Below are positions 35,711-44,243 of a stretch of DNA of 64,000 bases, one piece after another. Origin of the DNA: Streptomyces akebiae. GTDB lineage: Bacteria > Actinomycetota > Actinomycetes > Streptomycetales > Streptomycetaceae. The notes under the pieces were generated by a model. That model searched no databases. It was not told where the DNA came from and saw only the letters and a program-made list of their open reading frames with translations. Within the stretch, counting starts at the first letter, position 1, and each line of letters begins with the position of its first letter. The DNA lies in contig NZ_CP080647.1 of assembly GCF_019599145.1 (NCBI RefSeq), positions 6,820,001-6,884,000 on the forward strand, written 5' to 3'. A program made the position numbers and the translations under genes.

Positions 35711-37283
35711 AGTTCTTCTGCAGGGTGCGGGTCACTCCCGCGATGACGGCCGTCGTGAGGATCCAGCCGAGGGCGATCAGGGAGTAGGCCAGCCACTGGA
35801 GGGTGTCGTCCGTCCAGTACCAGGCCGTGCGCTGGCCGAGGCCGCCGATGGGGATCAGCAGGTCGAGGGTGTAGACGAGTGGCTGGAAGGGCGCGCCCTC
35901 GCCGCGTTTCACCGGGGTGGGGGTGTCGGTGTCGAACGCCGTCGTCCCCAGCAGGATCAGCGCGAGGAGCCAGACACCGGCCAGCCAGGGGCGGTAGCCG
36001 TAGCCGACGGTCGCGTCGAGGAGGTGGCCCCAGGCGCGGGCTGCCGGGGAGAGGGTGCGCCGCCGGTGGCGTTGTTTGGCCAGCAGCACCCGGCGGGCGT
36101 CGTCGTCGTGCCCGACCTTGCGGTACCAGGCCGCCAGTTGCTCGTACGGCTGCGGGCTGTAGCCCGGGCTGCGGCGTATCCACTCCACGCGGCGGCTCAC
36201 GGCCGCCGGACCGCTCACCGCCTCCCGCCGCTCGCCGTCCGTCTCCGCGGTCTTGATCGAGCCGTAGACGAAGCCGTCCAGCTCCACGACGTCCGGCCAG
36301 CTGTGCGCGCTCTCGTGGAGGTACGACACCTGGGCGCCCCGCAGATCCACCGCGCCCGTCGGCCGCCGGGCCAGCGCGAAGTCGAAGTCGGCGGCCTGCA
36401 TGAGCATGGCCACCAGGGCGGGTCCGGTGCCCGCGCCGTCGCCGGGTGATCCGTTCAGGACGGCGCCCTCGAAGGTGAGGTTGTCCGTGATCTGGGCGCC
36501 CCGCAGGCGGACGGTGCCGTGGGAGACGAATCCCTCGGAGCAGACGACCGTCTGGGCGACGGCGTTGTCCAGGGCGAGGGTCGCCCCGTGCGGGCCGGGC
36601 CGTTCCAGGCGGGCCCCCTGGAAGAACAGTCCGCCGGGCAACTGGGCGCCCAGCAGCCGGATCTCGCCGTCGGCGACGAAGCCGCGCCGGCAGAAGAGGC
36701 CCCCTTCGACGACCAGGCCGCCGGCGGCCATCGCCCATCCGCCGGGCGCGATCAGCCGGGCCTTGTTCAGCATGATGCCGCCCGCCACATGGGCGTTGAC
36801 GAGCGACAGGGCGGTGCTCGCCCGGTGGAAGGGGGAAGAGGGCGGCCCTGCCTCCACCTGGGTGCCGTGCAGGTCGAGACGTCCGCCGATCCGGCTCGCC
36901 CCGGCCTCCAGCCTGGGCACCCGGCTGCCCATGATCGCGACCGTCCGGGTCTCGGCCCCGTACAGGTTCACCTCCTGCTCGAACCAGCAGCCCTCCAGCC
37001 AGAGGGGATGCTCGATCCGGGCACCGGCCAGGTCGACATGGCCGGAGATCCGCGCGCCGGCGAGAGAGAGCGAGCCGACGGCGCCGGGCCGCTGGGCGGC
37101 GTTGGCGCCCAGCAACAGGGCCATGATCACCGCCGCCCGCACGGTGCGCTCCGGCCCCCAGCCGTCGCCCCCGGTTACCCGGTCCTCCTCCGGCACCCCC
37201 GTCCGCAGATCGACCCGCCGCCCCTCCGGAAACGCGTTCCACAGCTCACGTTCCGGCCCCGTCAACTCCTCGTAGGTGAGCAC
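35709..37283 (-). CDS. Membrane protein with pentapeptide-like repeats (often misnamed oxidoreductase)
   Basis: A 524-residue protein. Residues about 65-330 are made of short strands of the right-handed beta-helix type (for example LSLAGARISGHVDLAGARIEH, VRLRGAQITDNLTFEGAVL, AVDLRGAQVSYLHES), with A(D/N)LxGA-like units. A helical segment (RRSPGYSPQPYEQLAAWYRKVGHDDDARRVL) follows, then two or three C-terminal hydrophobic segments (WLAGVWLLALILLGTTAF, WLAYSLIALGWILTTAVIAG). Streptomyces homologues are labelled membrane-associated oxidoreductase without any redox motif. The role is unknown. The GTG start has no strong site. It is part of the DNA separating the deaminase-like gene from era. Confidence 0.8.
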   Translation of the reverse strand: MLTYEELTGPERELWNAFPEGRRVDLRTGVPEEDRVTGGDGWGPERTVRAAVIMALLLGANAAQRPGAVGSLSLAGARISGHVDLAGARIEHPLWLEGCWFEQEVNLYGAETRTVAIMGSRVPRLEAGASRIGGRLDLHGTQVEAGPPSSPFHRASTALSLVNAHVAGGIMLNKARLIAPGGWAMAAGGLVVEGGLFCRRGFVADGEIRLLGAQLPGGLFFQGARLERPGPHGATLALDNAVAQTVVCSEGFVSHGTVRLRGAQITDNLTFEGAVLNGSPGDGAGTGPALVAMLMQAADFDFALARRPTGAVDLRGAQVSYLHESAHSWPDVVELDGFVYGSIKTAETDGERREAVSGPAAVSRRVEWIRRSPGYSPQPYEQLAAWYRKVGHDDDARRVLLAKQRHRRRTLSPAARAWGHLLDATVGYGYRPWLAGVWLLALILLGTTAFDTDTPTPVKRGEGAPFQPLVYTLDLLIPIGGLGQRTAWYWTDDTLQWLAYSLIALGWILTTAVIAGVTRTLQKN

Positions 37284-37708
37284 CAGTACAGGGTAGTGAT
37301 CTTCGGGTGCGGTGTGGCGGCGGGCGCTCGCGGCATAGTGTTACGGCCGGTAACAGCCCTCCGAGCTGCGTGAAAATCTTGCGCGGACGAGTGGACACCC
37401 GGGCCGCGTCACCGGCGAATCCGTGCGGCGCGGGACAGATCGGCTCACCTGCGCGACCCCGTCGAGGCGTCGGCCGGCGGTCCCGGCGAACGGCTTCGGC
37501 CACTTTCACCGACCCCGCCGCAACCAGCGGAACATGTCTTGCAATCTCGGCCCGTGCACGCCTCAATGGAGCCGTTCTCCTGGCGGACCGTCACATTCCG
37601 CCGCGCGGCCGCGCATTGCACCGCCCCACATGGCAACGCCCGTACCGGGACGTACGGGGCTCCCCCAGGCCCCGTGCACCTCCCGTACCAGGGAAGGGAA
37701 TTCGCACG
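37284..37708. other. Divergent intergenic region, 425 bp
   Basis: Lies between the leftward membrane-protein gene and the rightward secreted-protein gene. It holds the inverted repeat at 37339-37355 and the binding site GGGAAGGGAA (37691-37700) of the secreted protein. The frames open here lack coding bias, so no gene is called. Confidence 0.6.
37339..37355. promoter_or_regulatory. Inverted repeat TGTTAC-N5-GTAACA
   Basis: A 6-bp inverted repeat with a GGCCG spacer lies 56 bp upstream of the GTG of the leftward membrane-protein gene, in the position of an operator or promoter element. The regulator is unknown. Confidence 0.4.
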
Positions 37709-38185
37709 ATGAGACGCATACGACTCGGAGTCGGCTCGGCGCTCGCGGCAGGGACGCTGGCCGTCACCGGACTCGCGTTCGCGCCGACCGCCCTCGCGGT
37801 CACCCCCGAGACCGCGACCATCAACGCCAGCTGCACGATCGGCGGCTCCGGCGCGGCCACGCTCACGGCCACGCAGACCGGTACGACCGCCACGGTCACC
37901 CTCTCCTCCGAGGAGATCACCGCACCGATCGCCCTCGCCGAGGACTCCATCCAGTCCACGCTCACCTTCGTCAAGGCGAGCGGCGGCACGACGGCCTTCA
38001 CCGGCACCGAGAACCCGGCCCTGGCCGCCGGCGACGGCATGGTGGTGGGCCCGCTCACCGGCACCGTCGCCCCCGGTGACAGCCTGGAGGCGTACGGCGG
38101 CTCCCTGCAGATGGTGGTCTTCGGCTTCCCCGTGACCTGCACGGCGAGCGGACCGCAGTCGCCGGGGCCGTTCGTCTTCGACTGA
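37709..38185 (+). CDS. Small secreted protein of unknown function
   Basis: A 158-residue exported protein. The signal peptide is clear: MRRIRLGVGSALAAGTLAVT, then a hydrophobic stretch ending at an AxA site (PTALA, about residue 30). The mature part is Thr/Ala/Gly-rich with alternating strand-like segments and just two cysteines (NASCTIGG and VTCTASG), which would join the first and last strands of a small beta-sandwich. It ends SPGPFVFD. No family is recognised with certainty. GGGAAGGG lies 9 nt before the ATG. A strong bidirectional terminator follows. Confidence 0.8.
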   Translation: MRRIRLGVGSALAAGTLAVTGLAFAPTALAVTPETATINASCTIGGSGAATLTATQTGTTATVTLSSEEITAPIALAEDSIQSTLTFVKASGGTTAFTGTENPALAAGDGMVVGPLTGTVAPGDSLEAYGGSLQMVVFGFPVTCTASGPQSPGPFVFD

Positions 38186-38207
38186 TCCCGGCCGCACCCG
38201 AGTGAAC

Positions 38208-38250
38208 GGGTGAGGGGTGGTACCGCACCCGGCGGTACCACCCCTCACCC
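38208..38250. terminator. Bidirectional terminator between the secreted protein and the PII gene
   Basis: A perfect 19-bp stem (38208-38226 with 38232-38250) closes a 5-nt loop ACCCG. It sits between convergent genes, 22 bp after one stop and 10 bp before the other. Confidence 0.85.
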
Positions 38251-38260
38251 CGCTGCCCGT

Positions 38261-38964
<704 letters not shown>

Positions 38965-39029
38965 TTTCGGAAAGCTCACGGTCCGTGCTGGGTGCGGCGG
39001 GGCTCCGGGGATCAGGGAGAATGGGCGCC

Positions 39030-39983
39030 ATGAGCGTCCGTACCCAGTCATCCGAGCAGCCGGCCGAGGCCGCCCACCGTGCCGGCTTCGCCTGCTTCGT
39101 GGGCCGCCCCAACGCGGGCAAGTCCACTCTCACGAACGCTCTGGTCGGCCAGAAGGTGGCGATCACGGCGAACCAGCCGCAGACCACGCGGCACACGGTC
39201 CGGGGCATCGTGCACCGGCCGGACGCGCAGCTGATCCTGGTCGACACCCCGGGGCTGCACAAACCGCGCACGCTGCTGGGCGAGCGCCTCAACGACGTGG
39301 TCCGCACGACGTGGGCCGAGGTGGACGTCATCGGCTTCTGCCTGCCCGCGAACGAGAAGCTCGGTCCGGGTGACCGCTTCATCGCGAAGGAACTGGCGTC
39401 CATCAAGAAGACGCCGAAGATCGCGATCGTCACCAAGACCGACCTGGTCGACAGCAAGACGCTCGCCGAGCAGCTGATCGCCATCGACCAGCTGGGCAAG
39501 GAGCTGGGCTTCGAGTGGGCGGAGATCGTGCCCGTCTCGGCGGTCGCCGACCAGCAGGTGGGCCTGCTGGCCGACCTGCTCGTCCCCCTCCTTCCGGAGG
39601 GCCCGGCCCTCTACCCCGAGGGCGATCTGACCGACGAGCCCGAGCAGGTCATGATCGCCGAGCTGATCCGCGAGGCGGCCCTGGAGGGCGTGCGCGACGA
39701 GCTGCCGCACTCCATCGCGGTCGTCGTCGAGGAGATGCTCCCCCGCGAGGACCGTCCCGCCGACCGGCCCCTCCTCGACATCCACGCCTTCGTCTACATC
39801 GAGCGCCCCAGCCAGAAGGGCATCATCATCGGCCCCAAGGGCAAGCGCCTGAAGGAGGTCGGCATCAAGTCGCGGAAGCAGATCGAGGCGCTGCTGGGCA
39901 CGCCGGTCTTCCTCGACCTGCATGTGAAGGTGGCGAAGGACTGGCAGCGCGATCCGCGACAGCTGCGGAAGCTGGGGTTCTGA
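39030..39983 (+). CDS. era: GTPase Era
   Basis: An essential GTPase that binds 16S rRNA near its 3' end and checks 30S maturation. The 317-residue protein has G1 GRPNAGKST, the switch TTRHTVRG, G3 DTPGLH, G4 TKTD and G5 VSA, then a KH RNA-binding domain with the GxxG loop GPKGKRLKEVG. The ATG at 39030 is chosen because AGGGAG is 10 nt upstream; an in-frame ATG at 39021 is too close to that site. Era usually follows the small deaminase-like gene of the phoH-ybeY-corC run; here unrelated genes intervene. A 24-bp palindrome follows it. Confidence 0.95.
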   Translation: MSVRTQSSEQPAEAAHRAGFACFVGRPNAGKSTLTNALVGQKVAITANQPQTTRHTVRGIVHRPDAQLILVDTPGLHKPRTLLGERLNDVVRTTWAEVDVIGFCLPANEKLGPGDRFIAKELASIKKTPKIAIVTKTDLVDSKTLAEQLIAIDQLGKELGFEWAEIVPVSAVADQQVGLLADLLVPLLPEGPALYPEGDLTDEPEQVMIAELIREAALEGVRDELPHSIAVVVEEMLPREDRPADRPLLDIHAFVYIERPSQKGIIIGPKGKRLKEVGIKSRKQIEALLGTPVFLDLHVKVAKDWQRDPRQLRKLGF

Positions 39984-40006
39984 GGGCGGCGGGGTTCCGT
40001 GCGGAA

Positions 40007-40030
40007 GGGCGACCGTTTAAACGGTCGCCC
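40007..40030. terminator. Perfect 24-bp palindrome after era
   Basis: GGGCGACCGTTT joins directly to its reverse complement, giving a symmetric sequence centred on TTTAAA, 23 bp after the era stop. It can fold as a terminator hairpin or act as an operator for the next gene, whose start is 31 bp further on. Confidence 0.6.
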
Positions 40031-40036
40031 CATCTG

Positions 40037-40054
40037 GTCAAGTTTGACTAGCGT
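40037..40054 (+). promoter_or_regulatory. Leaderless promoter with overlapping palindrome
   Basis: TAGCGT (40049-40054) ends 6 nt before the ATG at 40061. Immediately upstream is GTCAA-GT-TTGAC (40037-40048), a palindrome where a repressor would cover the -10 region. No -35 hexamer is obvious. Confidence 0.5.
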
Positions 40055-40060
40055 CGGGGC

Positions 40061-40786
40061 ATGAGCGAGAAGACGATTCCGATCCTTCCGTGTCAGACCC
40101 TCCCACCGCTCCTCGACTTCTATACGGCCCTCGGCTTCGAGGTCACCTTCCAGCAGCGCAGCCCCAACCCGTACGCCGTGGTGGAACGGGGCGCCATCGA
40201 GCTGCAGTTCTTCGGGCTGAAGGGGTACGACCCCGCCGCCTCGGTCAGCACCTGCTACGTGCTCACGGACGACGTCGACGGCCTGTACGCCGCGTTCCGG
40301 GCCGGGCTCGAGCGGGCGTACGGGCGGGTGCCGACGCGGGGGCTGCCACGCATCGGGCCGCTGAAGGACATGTCGTACGGCGTGCGACAGTTCCTGATGA
40401 GCGATCCCGGCGGCAACTGCGTGCGGGTGGGGCAGCCGACGAGCGAGGACCAGCGCCACCGTCCCGCCCCGCGCGAGACCTACGCGCGGGCCCTGCACCA
40501 CGCCTCCCTGCTGGCGGACTCCCGGGACGATCCGGCGGCCGCGGCGAAGGTCGTCGACCGGGTGCTCCGGCAGGCTGAGGGCGGACCGGCCCCCACGGCG
40601 TCACAGCTGGTGCGGCTGCTCGTACTGCGTGCCGATGTCGCCGTGCGGACGGGCGACGAGGAGACGGCGGCGGACGCGGTCCGGCGCGCCGAGGCGGTGC
40701 CGCTCACCGACGAGGAGCGGGAACAGGTCCGGGACAGCCTCGTACGGCTGGAGGATCTGCGGGGCCGGGGCCCGGGGCAGGCGTGA
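40061..40786 (+). CDS. VOC/bleomycin-resistance-fold protein with C-terminal helical domain
   Basis: A 241-residue protein. Residues 1-125 form a VOC domain (TIPILPCQTLPPLLDFYTALGFEVTF, YAVVERGAIELQFFG, YGVRQFLMSDPGGNCVRVG) like bleomycin-binding proteins, which sequester antibiotics as dimers, though glyoxalase-type enzymes share the fold. Residues 140-235 are helical and repetitive (ALHHASLLADSRDDPAAAAKVVDRVL, LRADVAVRTGDEETAADAVRRAE), TPR-like. This fusion is more common in Streptomyces than elsewhere. The mRNA appears leaderless from TAGCGT 6 nt before the ATG, with a palindrome over the promoter, suggesting specific repression. Substrate unknown. Confidence 0.82.
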   Translation: MSEKTIPILPCQTLPPLLDFYTALGFEVTFQQRSPNPYAVVERGAIELQFFGLKGYDPAASVSTCYVLTDDVDGLYAAFRAGLERAYGRVPTRGLPRIGPLKDMSYGVRQFLMSDPGGNCVRVGQPTSEDQRHRPAPRETYARALHHASLLADSRDDPAAAAKVVDRVLRQAEGGPAPTASQLVRLLVLRADVAVRTGDEETAADAVRRAEAVPLTDEEREQVRDSLVRLEDLRGRGPGQA

Positions 40787-40791
40787 GAAAA

Positions 40792-40821
40792 GCCGCCGCC
40801 CCGGTACTCCGGGGCGGCGGC
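40792..40821. terminator. Hairpin terminator between VOC gene and arginine deiminase
   Basis: GCCGCCGCCCCGG pairs perfectly (13 bp) with CCGGGGCGGCGGC around the loop TACT, preceded by AAAA. It begins 6 bp after the VOC stop between convergent genes. Confidence 0.85.
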
Positions 40822-40855
40822 CGTCAGGTCGTGCGGGGTCCGGCGGTGGCCGGTG

Positions 40856-42853
40856 TCAGCTCGTCCACCAGGCCGCGGAGGTGCTCCGCAGGGTGTTCGT
40901 GCCGCAGTGGATCTCGCCCATGCCGAGGTGGTACGTCTCCCAGTCGTCCAGGTACGACACCTTCATGCCGGCGCCCGTGTACGCGGCCGTCACCGCCTCG
41001 GTGAAGATGTCCTTGCCGCCGATGACCGGGCCCCACTGGCGCGGCGCCAGGTAGTGCGTGCGGCTGAGGACGATGCCGTTGACCGCGCCGGGGACGTACG
41101 CGCTGGTCATCACCGAGGGCGCGGGCGCCGCGGGGGAGGCGGCCCCGAAGCCCTCCCGGCCCTTCACGCCCTCGTCCGACGCCGTCTCGTCGAGTCGGCG
41201 CTGCTGGCCGTAGTCCCGTGCCACGTCCGGGAGTTCGGAGCCGGCGCCGAGGCGGGTCAGACGGGGGAGACGGGTCGTGTCGTCGCCGCCCGACTGCGTC
41301 TCGCCGACCATCTCCGTGCCCTGGGTGTAGAGGGCCGGGACCCGGACGACCTCGGCGTCCGTGACGCCCGTCTCGCGCTTGAGCACCGCGAGATTGGCCT
41401 CGATCCGGCGGGTGGCGAGGTCGTTGTCGGAGACCAGGGTCTTGGAGGCGAGCGCCTTGGCGATGGTCTCCGTGGGGCCGAGCTTCAGGGAGAACATCTT
41501 CGTCGAGCCGTGACCGGCGGCCTTCGCGTCACGCAGCAGCTTGAGCCCCGCCTCGGGGTCGGCGACCGCGATCTTCCAGCCGCGCGGGGTGTCGGCGGGC
41601 AGGAACTGCACGAACTCGTCGACATGGCCCACGTGCAGCCAGGACGTGTCGAGGAACAGCGGGTCCTGCATGCCCTGGGACTTCAGGAACGTCCGCATCA
41701 CCTTCGCGGGCTTGGAGCCGACGTCCGGGCGCTGCCCCATGATGATCCGGCCGGCCGGGAAGGAACGGTCGCCGTGGGCGTACGGCGGAATCGTCTCCAG
41801 GTTGCCCATGGAGTTGAGCGTCCACTCCTCCGAGTCCTTGGCGCCCGTCACCTGCACGGCACCGATGTTCGGGCCGCGCATCTTCTCGAACAGCTCCCGG
41901 CCCGACTCCCGGTCCATCTGGGCGGAGCGCAGCATCACGCGCATGGACTGCCGCTTGCCGTCCGCGCCGGTCATGCTGACGTACGCGGGCTCGACGAAGT
42001 CCTGCGCCCAGATGTCCCCGTACTTGGTGAAGTTCACCGTCGGCCGGGTGATGCCGGCGTCCTTGGCCGCCTTGTCCAGGCCCTTGCGGAAGGCGGCGTT
42101 GAGCTTGCCGTAGTTGCCGCCGGAGATCTTGGTGACCAGCAACTGCTGGGCGTTCTGCAGATGGTGGTGGGTGAGGAGCGGGGCCACGCGCAGGGTGACC
42201 GAGTCGGCGGAGGTGCCGGCCGAGGACTTCACCGTCAGCCGGATCCGGGCGAGGCCGTCCCACTTGGCGGTGTCCCGGATGACGTCCCTGGCCTCGACGC
42301 CGAACTCCACGCCGGCCTTCAACTCGGCCCGCGACAGGCGGGTCTTGGTGGTGACGGGCTCCCACTTCGTGCCCCGCTTGACGAACACGCGGCTCTGCGC
42401 GGCGCCCGCCGTGACCTTCACGGTGCCCTGCGCCCCGGCCGGCACGTTCCGCATCGGCACGGACCGTACACGGGCCAGGTCGGCGGCGTCGGCCTTGCCG
42501 TTCACCTTGGTGTCGGAGGCGTCGTTGCAGGCGGCCAGCTTGGCGTCCGGGAGCGGCTTGCCCTTGGGGCCGGTGGCCGGACAACGGCGGGTGTCGTCGT
42601 CGATGTTGGGCAGCATCAGGGCGCCACGGGCGACGGTCCAGCCGTTCTCGCCGGAGGTGTCGGTGGTGCCGGTGACGTCGACCGTGCCGTCGCGGTTCGT
42701 GTCCACGCGCAGATCGGTCGGGGTCGCCCCGGCGGCGAACGCCGAGGGCACCGCCAGCGAGGGCGTCGCGAGGAGCGTGCCGGACACCACCAGCACGGCT
42801 ATCGCCTGCCGTGCGGGGCGGGTTCGGAGTGGTCTGGTTGAACGCGTAGGCAC
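40856..42853 (-). CDS. Secreted protein-arginine deiminase (PAD) family protein
   Basis: A 665-residue exported relative of animal peptidylarginine deiminases, which convert protein arginine to citrulline. A signal peptide (RPARQAIAVLVVSGTLLATP, cleavage near AFA-AG, residue 40) precedes DTNRDGTVDV (51-60), an EF-hand-like calcium loop, and Ig-like strands. The C-terminal PAD domain keeps all four catalytic positions: D285 in WAQDF, H410 and D412 in WLHVGHVDEF, and C650 in GEIHCGTN. The final aromatic residues AWWTS are also PAD-like. Calcium dependence is likely by analogy. GTG start with AAGGGA 7 nt upstream. It stands alone between a terminator and the MFS gene. Substrates are unknown. Confidence 0.9.
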   Translation of the reverse strand: MPTRSTRPLRTRPARQAIAVLVVSGTLLATPSLAVPSAFAAGATPTDLRVDTNRDGTVDVTGTTDTSGENGWTVARGALMLPNIDDDTRRCPATGPKGKPLPDAKLAACNDASDTKVNGKADAADLARVRSVPMRNVPAGAQGTVKVTAGAAQSRVFVKRGTKWEPVTTKTRLSRAELKAGVEFGVEARDVIRDTAKWDGLARIRLTVKSSAGTSADSVTLRVAPLLTHHHLQNAQQLLVTKISGGNYGKLNAAFRKGLDKAAKDAGITRPTVNFTKYGDIWAQDFVEPAYVSMTGADGKRQSMRVMLRSAQMDRESGRELFEKMRGPNIGAVQVTGAKDSEEWTLNSMGNLETIPPYAHGDRSFPAGRIIMGQRPDVGSKPAKVMRTFLKSQGMQDPLFLDTSWLHVGHVDEFVQFLPADTPRGWKIAVADPEAGLKLLRDAKAAGHGSTKMFSLKLGPTETIAKALASKTLVSDNDLATRRIEANLAVLKRETGVTDAEVVRVPALYTQGTEMVGETQSGGDDTTRLPRLTRLGAGSELPDVARDYGQQRRLDETASDEGVKGREGFGAASPAAPAPSVMTSAYVPGAVNGIVLSRTHYLAPRQWGPVIGGKDIFTEAVTAAYTGAGMKVSYLDDWETYHLGMGEIHCGTNTLRSTSAAWWTS

Positions 42854-42989
42854 AGAGCGTCCCTTCGGCGGCGAGCGTGGTCAGCACTGAAGACGGATGA
42901 AAGGGCGGATCCGTTGTCTGTGGGCCCGCTGTGAAATGCGTGATCTGCCGCACGTCGGAGCAGGGCCGGCGCCGGAGCCGGCGCTCGGT

Positions 42990-44243
42990 CTACTCCACGC
43001 CTCGTATCCGCCCCACGAACGCCGCCCCCGCCAGTCCGATCACGGCCGCCACCAGGTACAGCACCCGGTAGCCGCCGAGATGCGTCACGATCGGTGCCGC
43101 CAGCACCGGAGCGGCCACCTGGGGCAGGGAGTTGGCCACGTTGATGACGCCCAGGTCCTTGCCCCGGTCGAGGGCCTTCGGCAGGACATCGGTCATGAGG
43201 GCGAAGTCGACGGAGGTGAACACCCCGAAGCCGAGGCCGAGCAGGGCCGAGGCGACGATCGTGCCGGGCCAGGTCGGCCAGAGGGCGATGACGCCGGTCG
43301 CGCCCGCCATCACCATCCCCGACCAGTACACGAACGGCTTGCGCCGTCCCACCCGGTCCGACCACACCCCGGAGACCACCACCGTCGCCAGCAGCGTCGA
43401 CGCGTTCACCACGGTGAGGATCAGCACGCCCTCCTCCGGATCGGGGTACCCGACGCGGTCCCGCAGGTAGAACAGCAGGTAGAGAAGGCCGATGCTGTTG
43501 CTCAGATTGATCAGGAAACGCGTGAGCCAGGCCCACGCGAAGTCCGGATGACGCCGCGGGCTCAGCCAGAAGCCCGCCAGGAACTCCCGCCACGACCACG
43601 GCGGGCGGGCCACCGCCGGCAACGGGGGATCCCGGTGTGCCAGCACGTACGGCAACACGCCCACCAGGGTGAATACCGCGCACGCCGCGTACCCCGCGCC
43701 GACACCCCCGCCCAGTGTCGCCAGCCCGGTGCCGCCGACCACACCCAGGATCTGTGCCGCCCCCAACCAGCCCCCAACGGAGCCCCGTTGCAGACGGGGC
43801 ACCTGATCGGGAACCGCCGCGGTGACCGCGGCCCAGGACGCGTTCAGGGTGAGCTGCACCAGACACCAGCCGGCCACCATGGTCCACAGCCCGCCCGCGC
43901 CCGCGAGCAGCAGCAGCGACACGGCCCCGCCCGCCGACCCCGCCACGATCCACGGCGTACGACGGCCCCGGCGGGACGTCGTCCGGTCCGACAGCGCCCC
44001 GAACAGCGGCGTGGCCAGCAGCGAGACGACCGCCCCGGCGCCGGTCACCCACGCCAGCATCGTCTCCTTCGACATCCCCGCACCGGGCGCGAAGTCCTCC
44101 GCCTGGGAGGCCAGCAGGATCTGCAGCGGGCCGTACCAGCCCACCCAGATCGCCCCGTTGGCCAGCGCCAGGGCGGAGGTCCAGCCCCCGCCGACCCGCG
44201 CGACGGGCTCGGCGAGGGCGTCCGTCGGCCGTGTCGTCGTCAC
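42990..44243 (-). CDS. MFS sugar-type transporter paired with a GH1 enzyme
   Basis: A 417-residue major-facilitator protein with about 12 hydrophobic segments and the loop motif GALSDRTTSRRGRRTPWI, typical of the glycoside-pentoside-hexuronide or SLC45-like sugar carriers; WSDRVGRRKPFVYW repeats it in the second half. The GTG start overlaps the beta-glucosidase stop by 4 bp (GTGA), so both are made from one mRNA, and import of a beta-glucoside is the natural inference. Direction (import versus export) is not proven. The longer frame upstream is only the antisense shadow of the glucosidase. Confidence 0.88.
   Translation of the reverse strand: MTTTRPTDALAEPVARVGGGWTSALALANGAIWVGWYGPLQILLASQAEDFAPGAGMSKETMLAWVTGAGAVVSLLATPLFGALSDRTTSRRGRRTPWIVAGSAGGAVSLLLLAGAGGLWTMVAGWCLVQLTLNASWAAVTAAVPDQVPRLQRGSVGGWLGAAQILGVVGGTGLATLGGGVGAGYAACAVFTLVGVLPYVLAHRDPPLPAVARPPWSWREFLAGFWLSPRRHPDFAWAWLTRFLINLSNSIGLLYLLFYLRDRVGYPDPEEGVLILTVVNASTLLATVVVSGVWSDRVGRRKPFVYWSGMVMAGATGVIALWPTWPGTIVASALLGLGFGVFTSVDFALMTDVLPKALDRGKDLGVINVANSLPQVAAPVLAAPIVTHLGGYRVLYLVAAVIGLAGAAFVGRIRGVE

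Noticed and set aside
35476..37242. A 588-codon leftward frame overlapping the pentapeptide-like membrane protein
   Set aside because: It is the out-of-frame reading of the same strand; very Arg/Gly/Pro-rich with no membrane segments, unlike the true frame.
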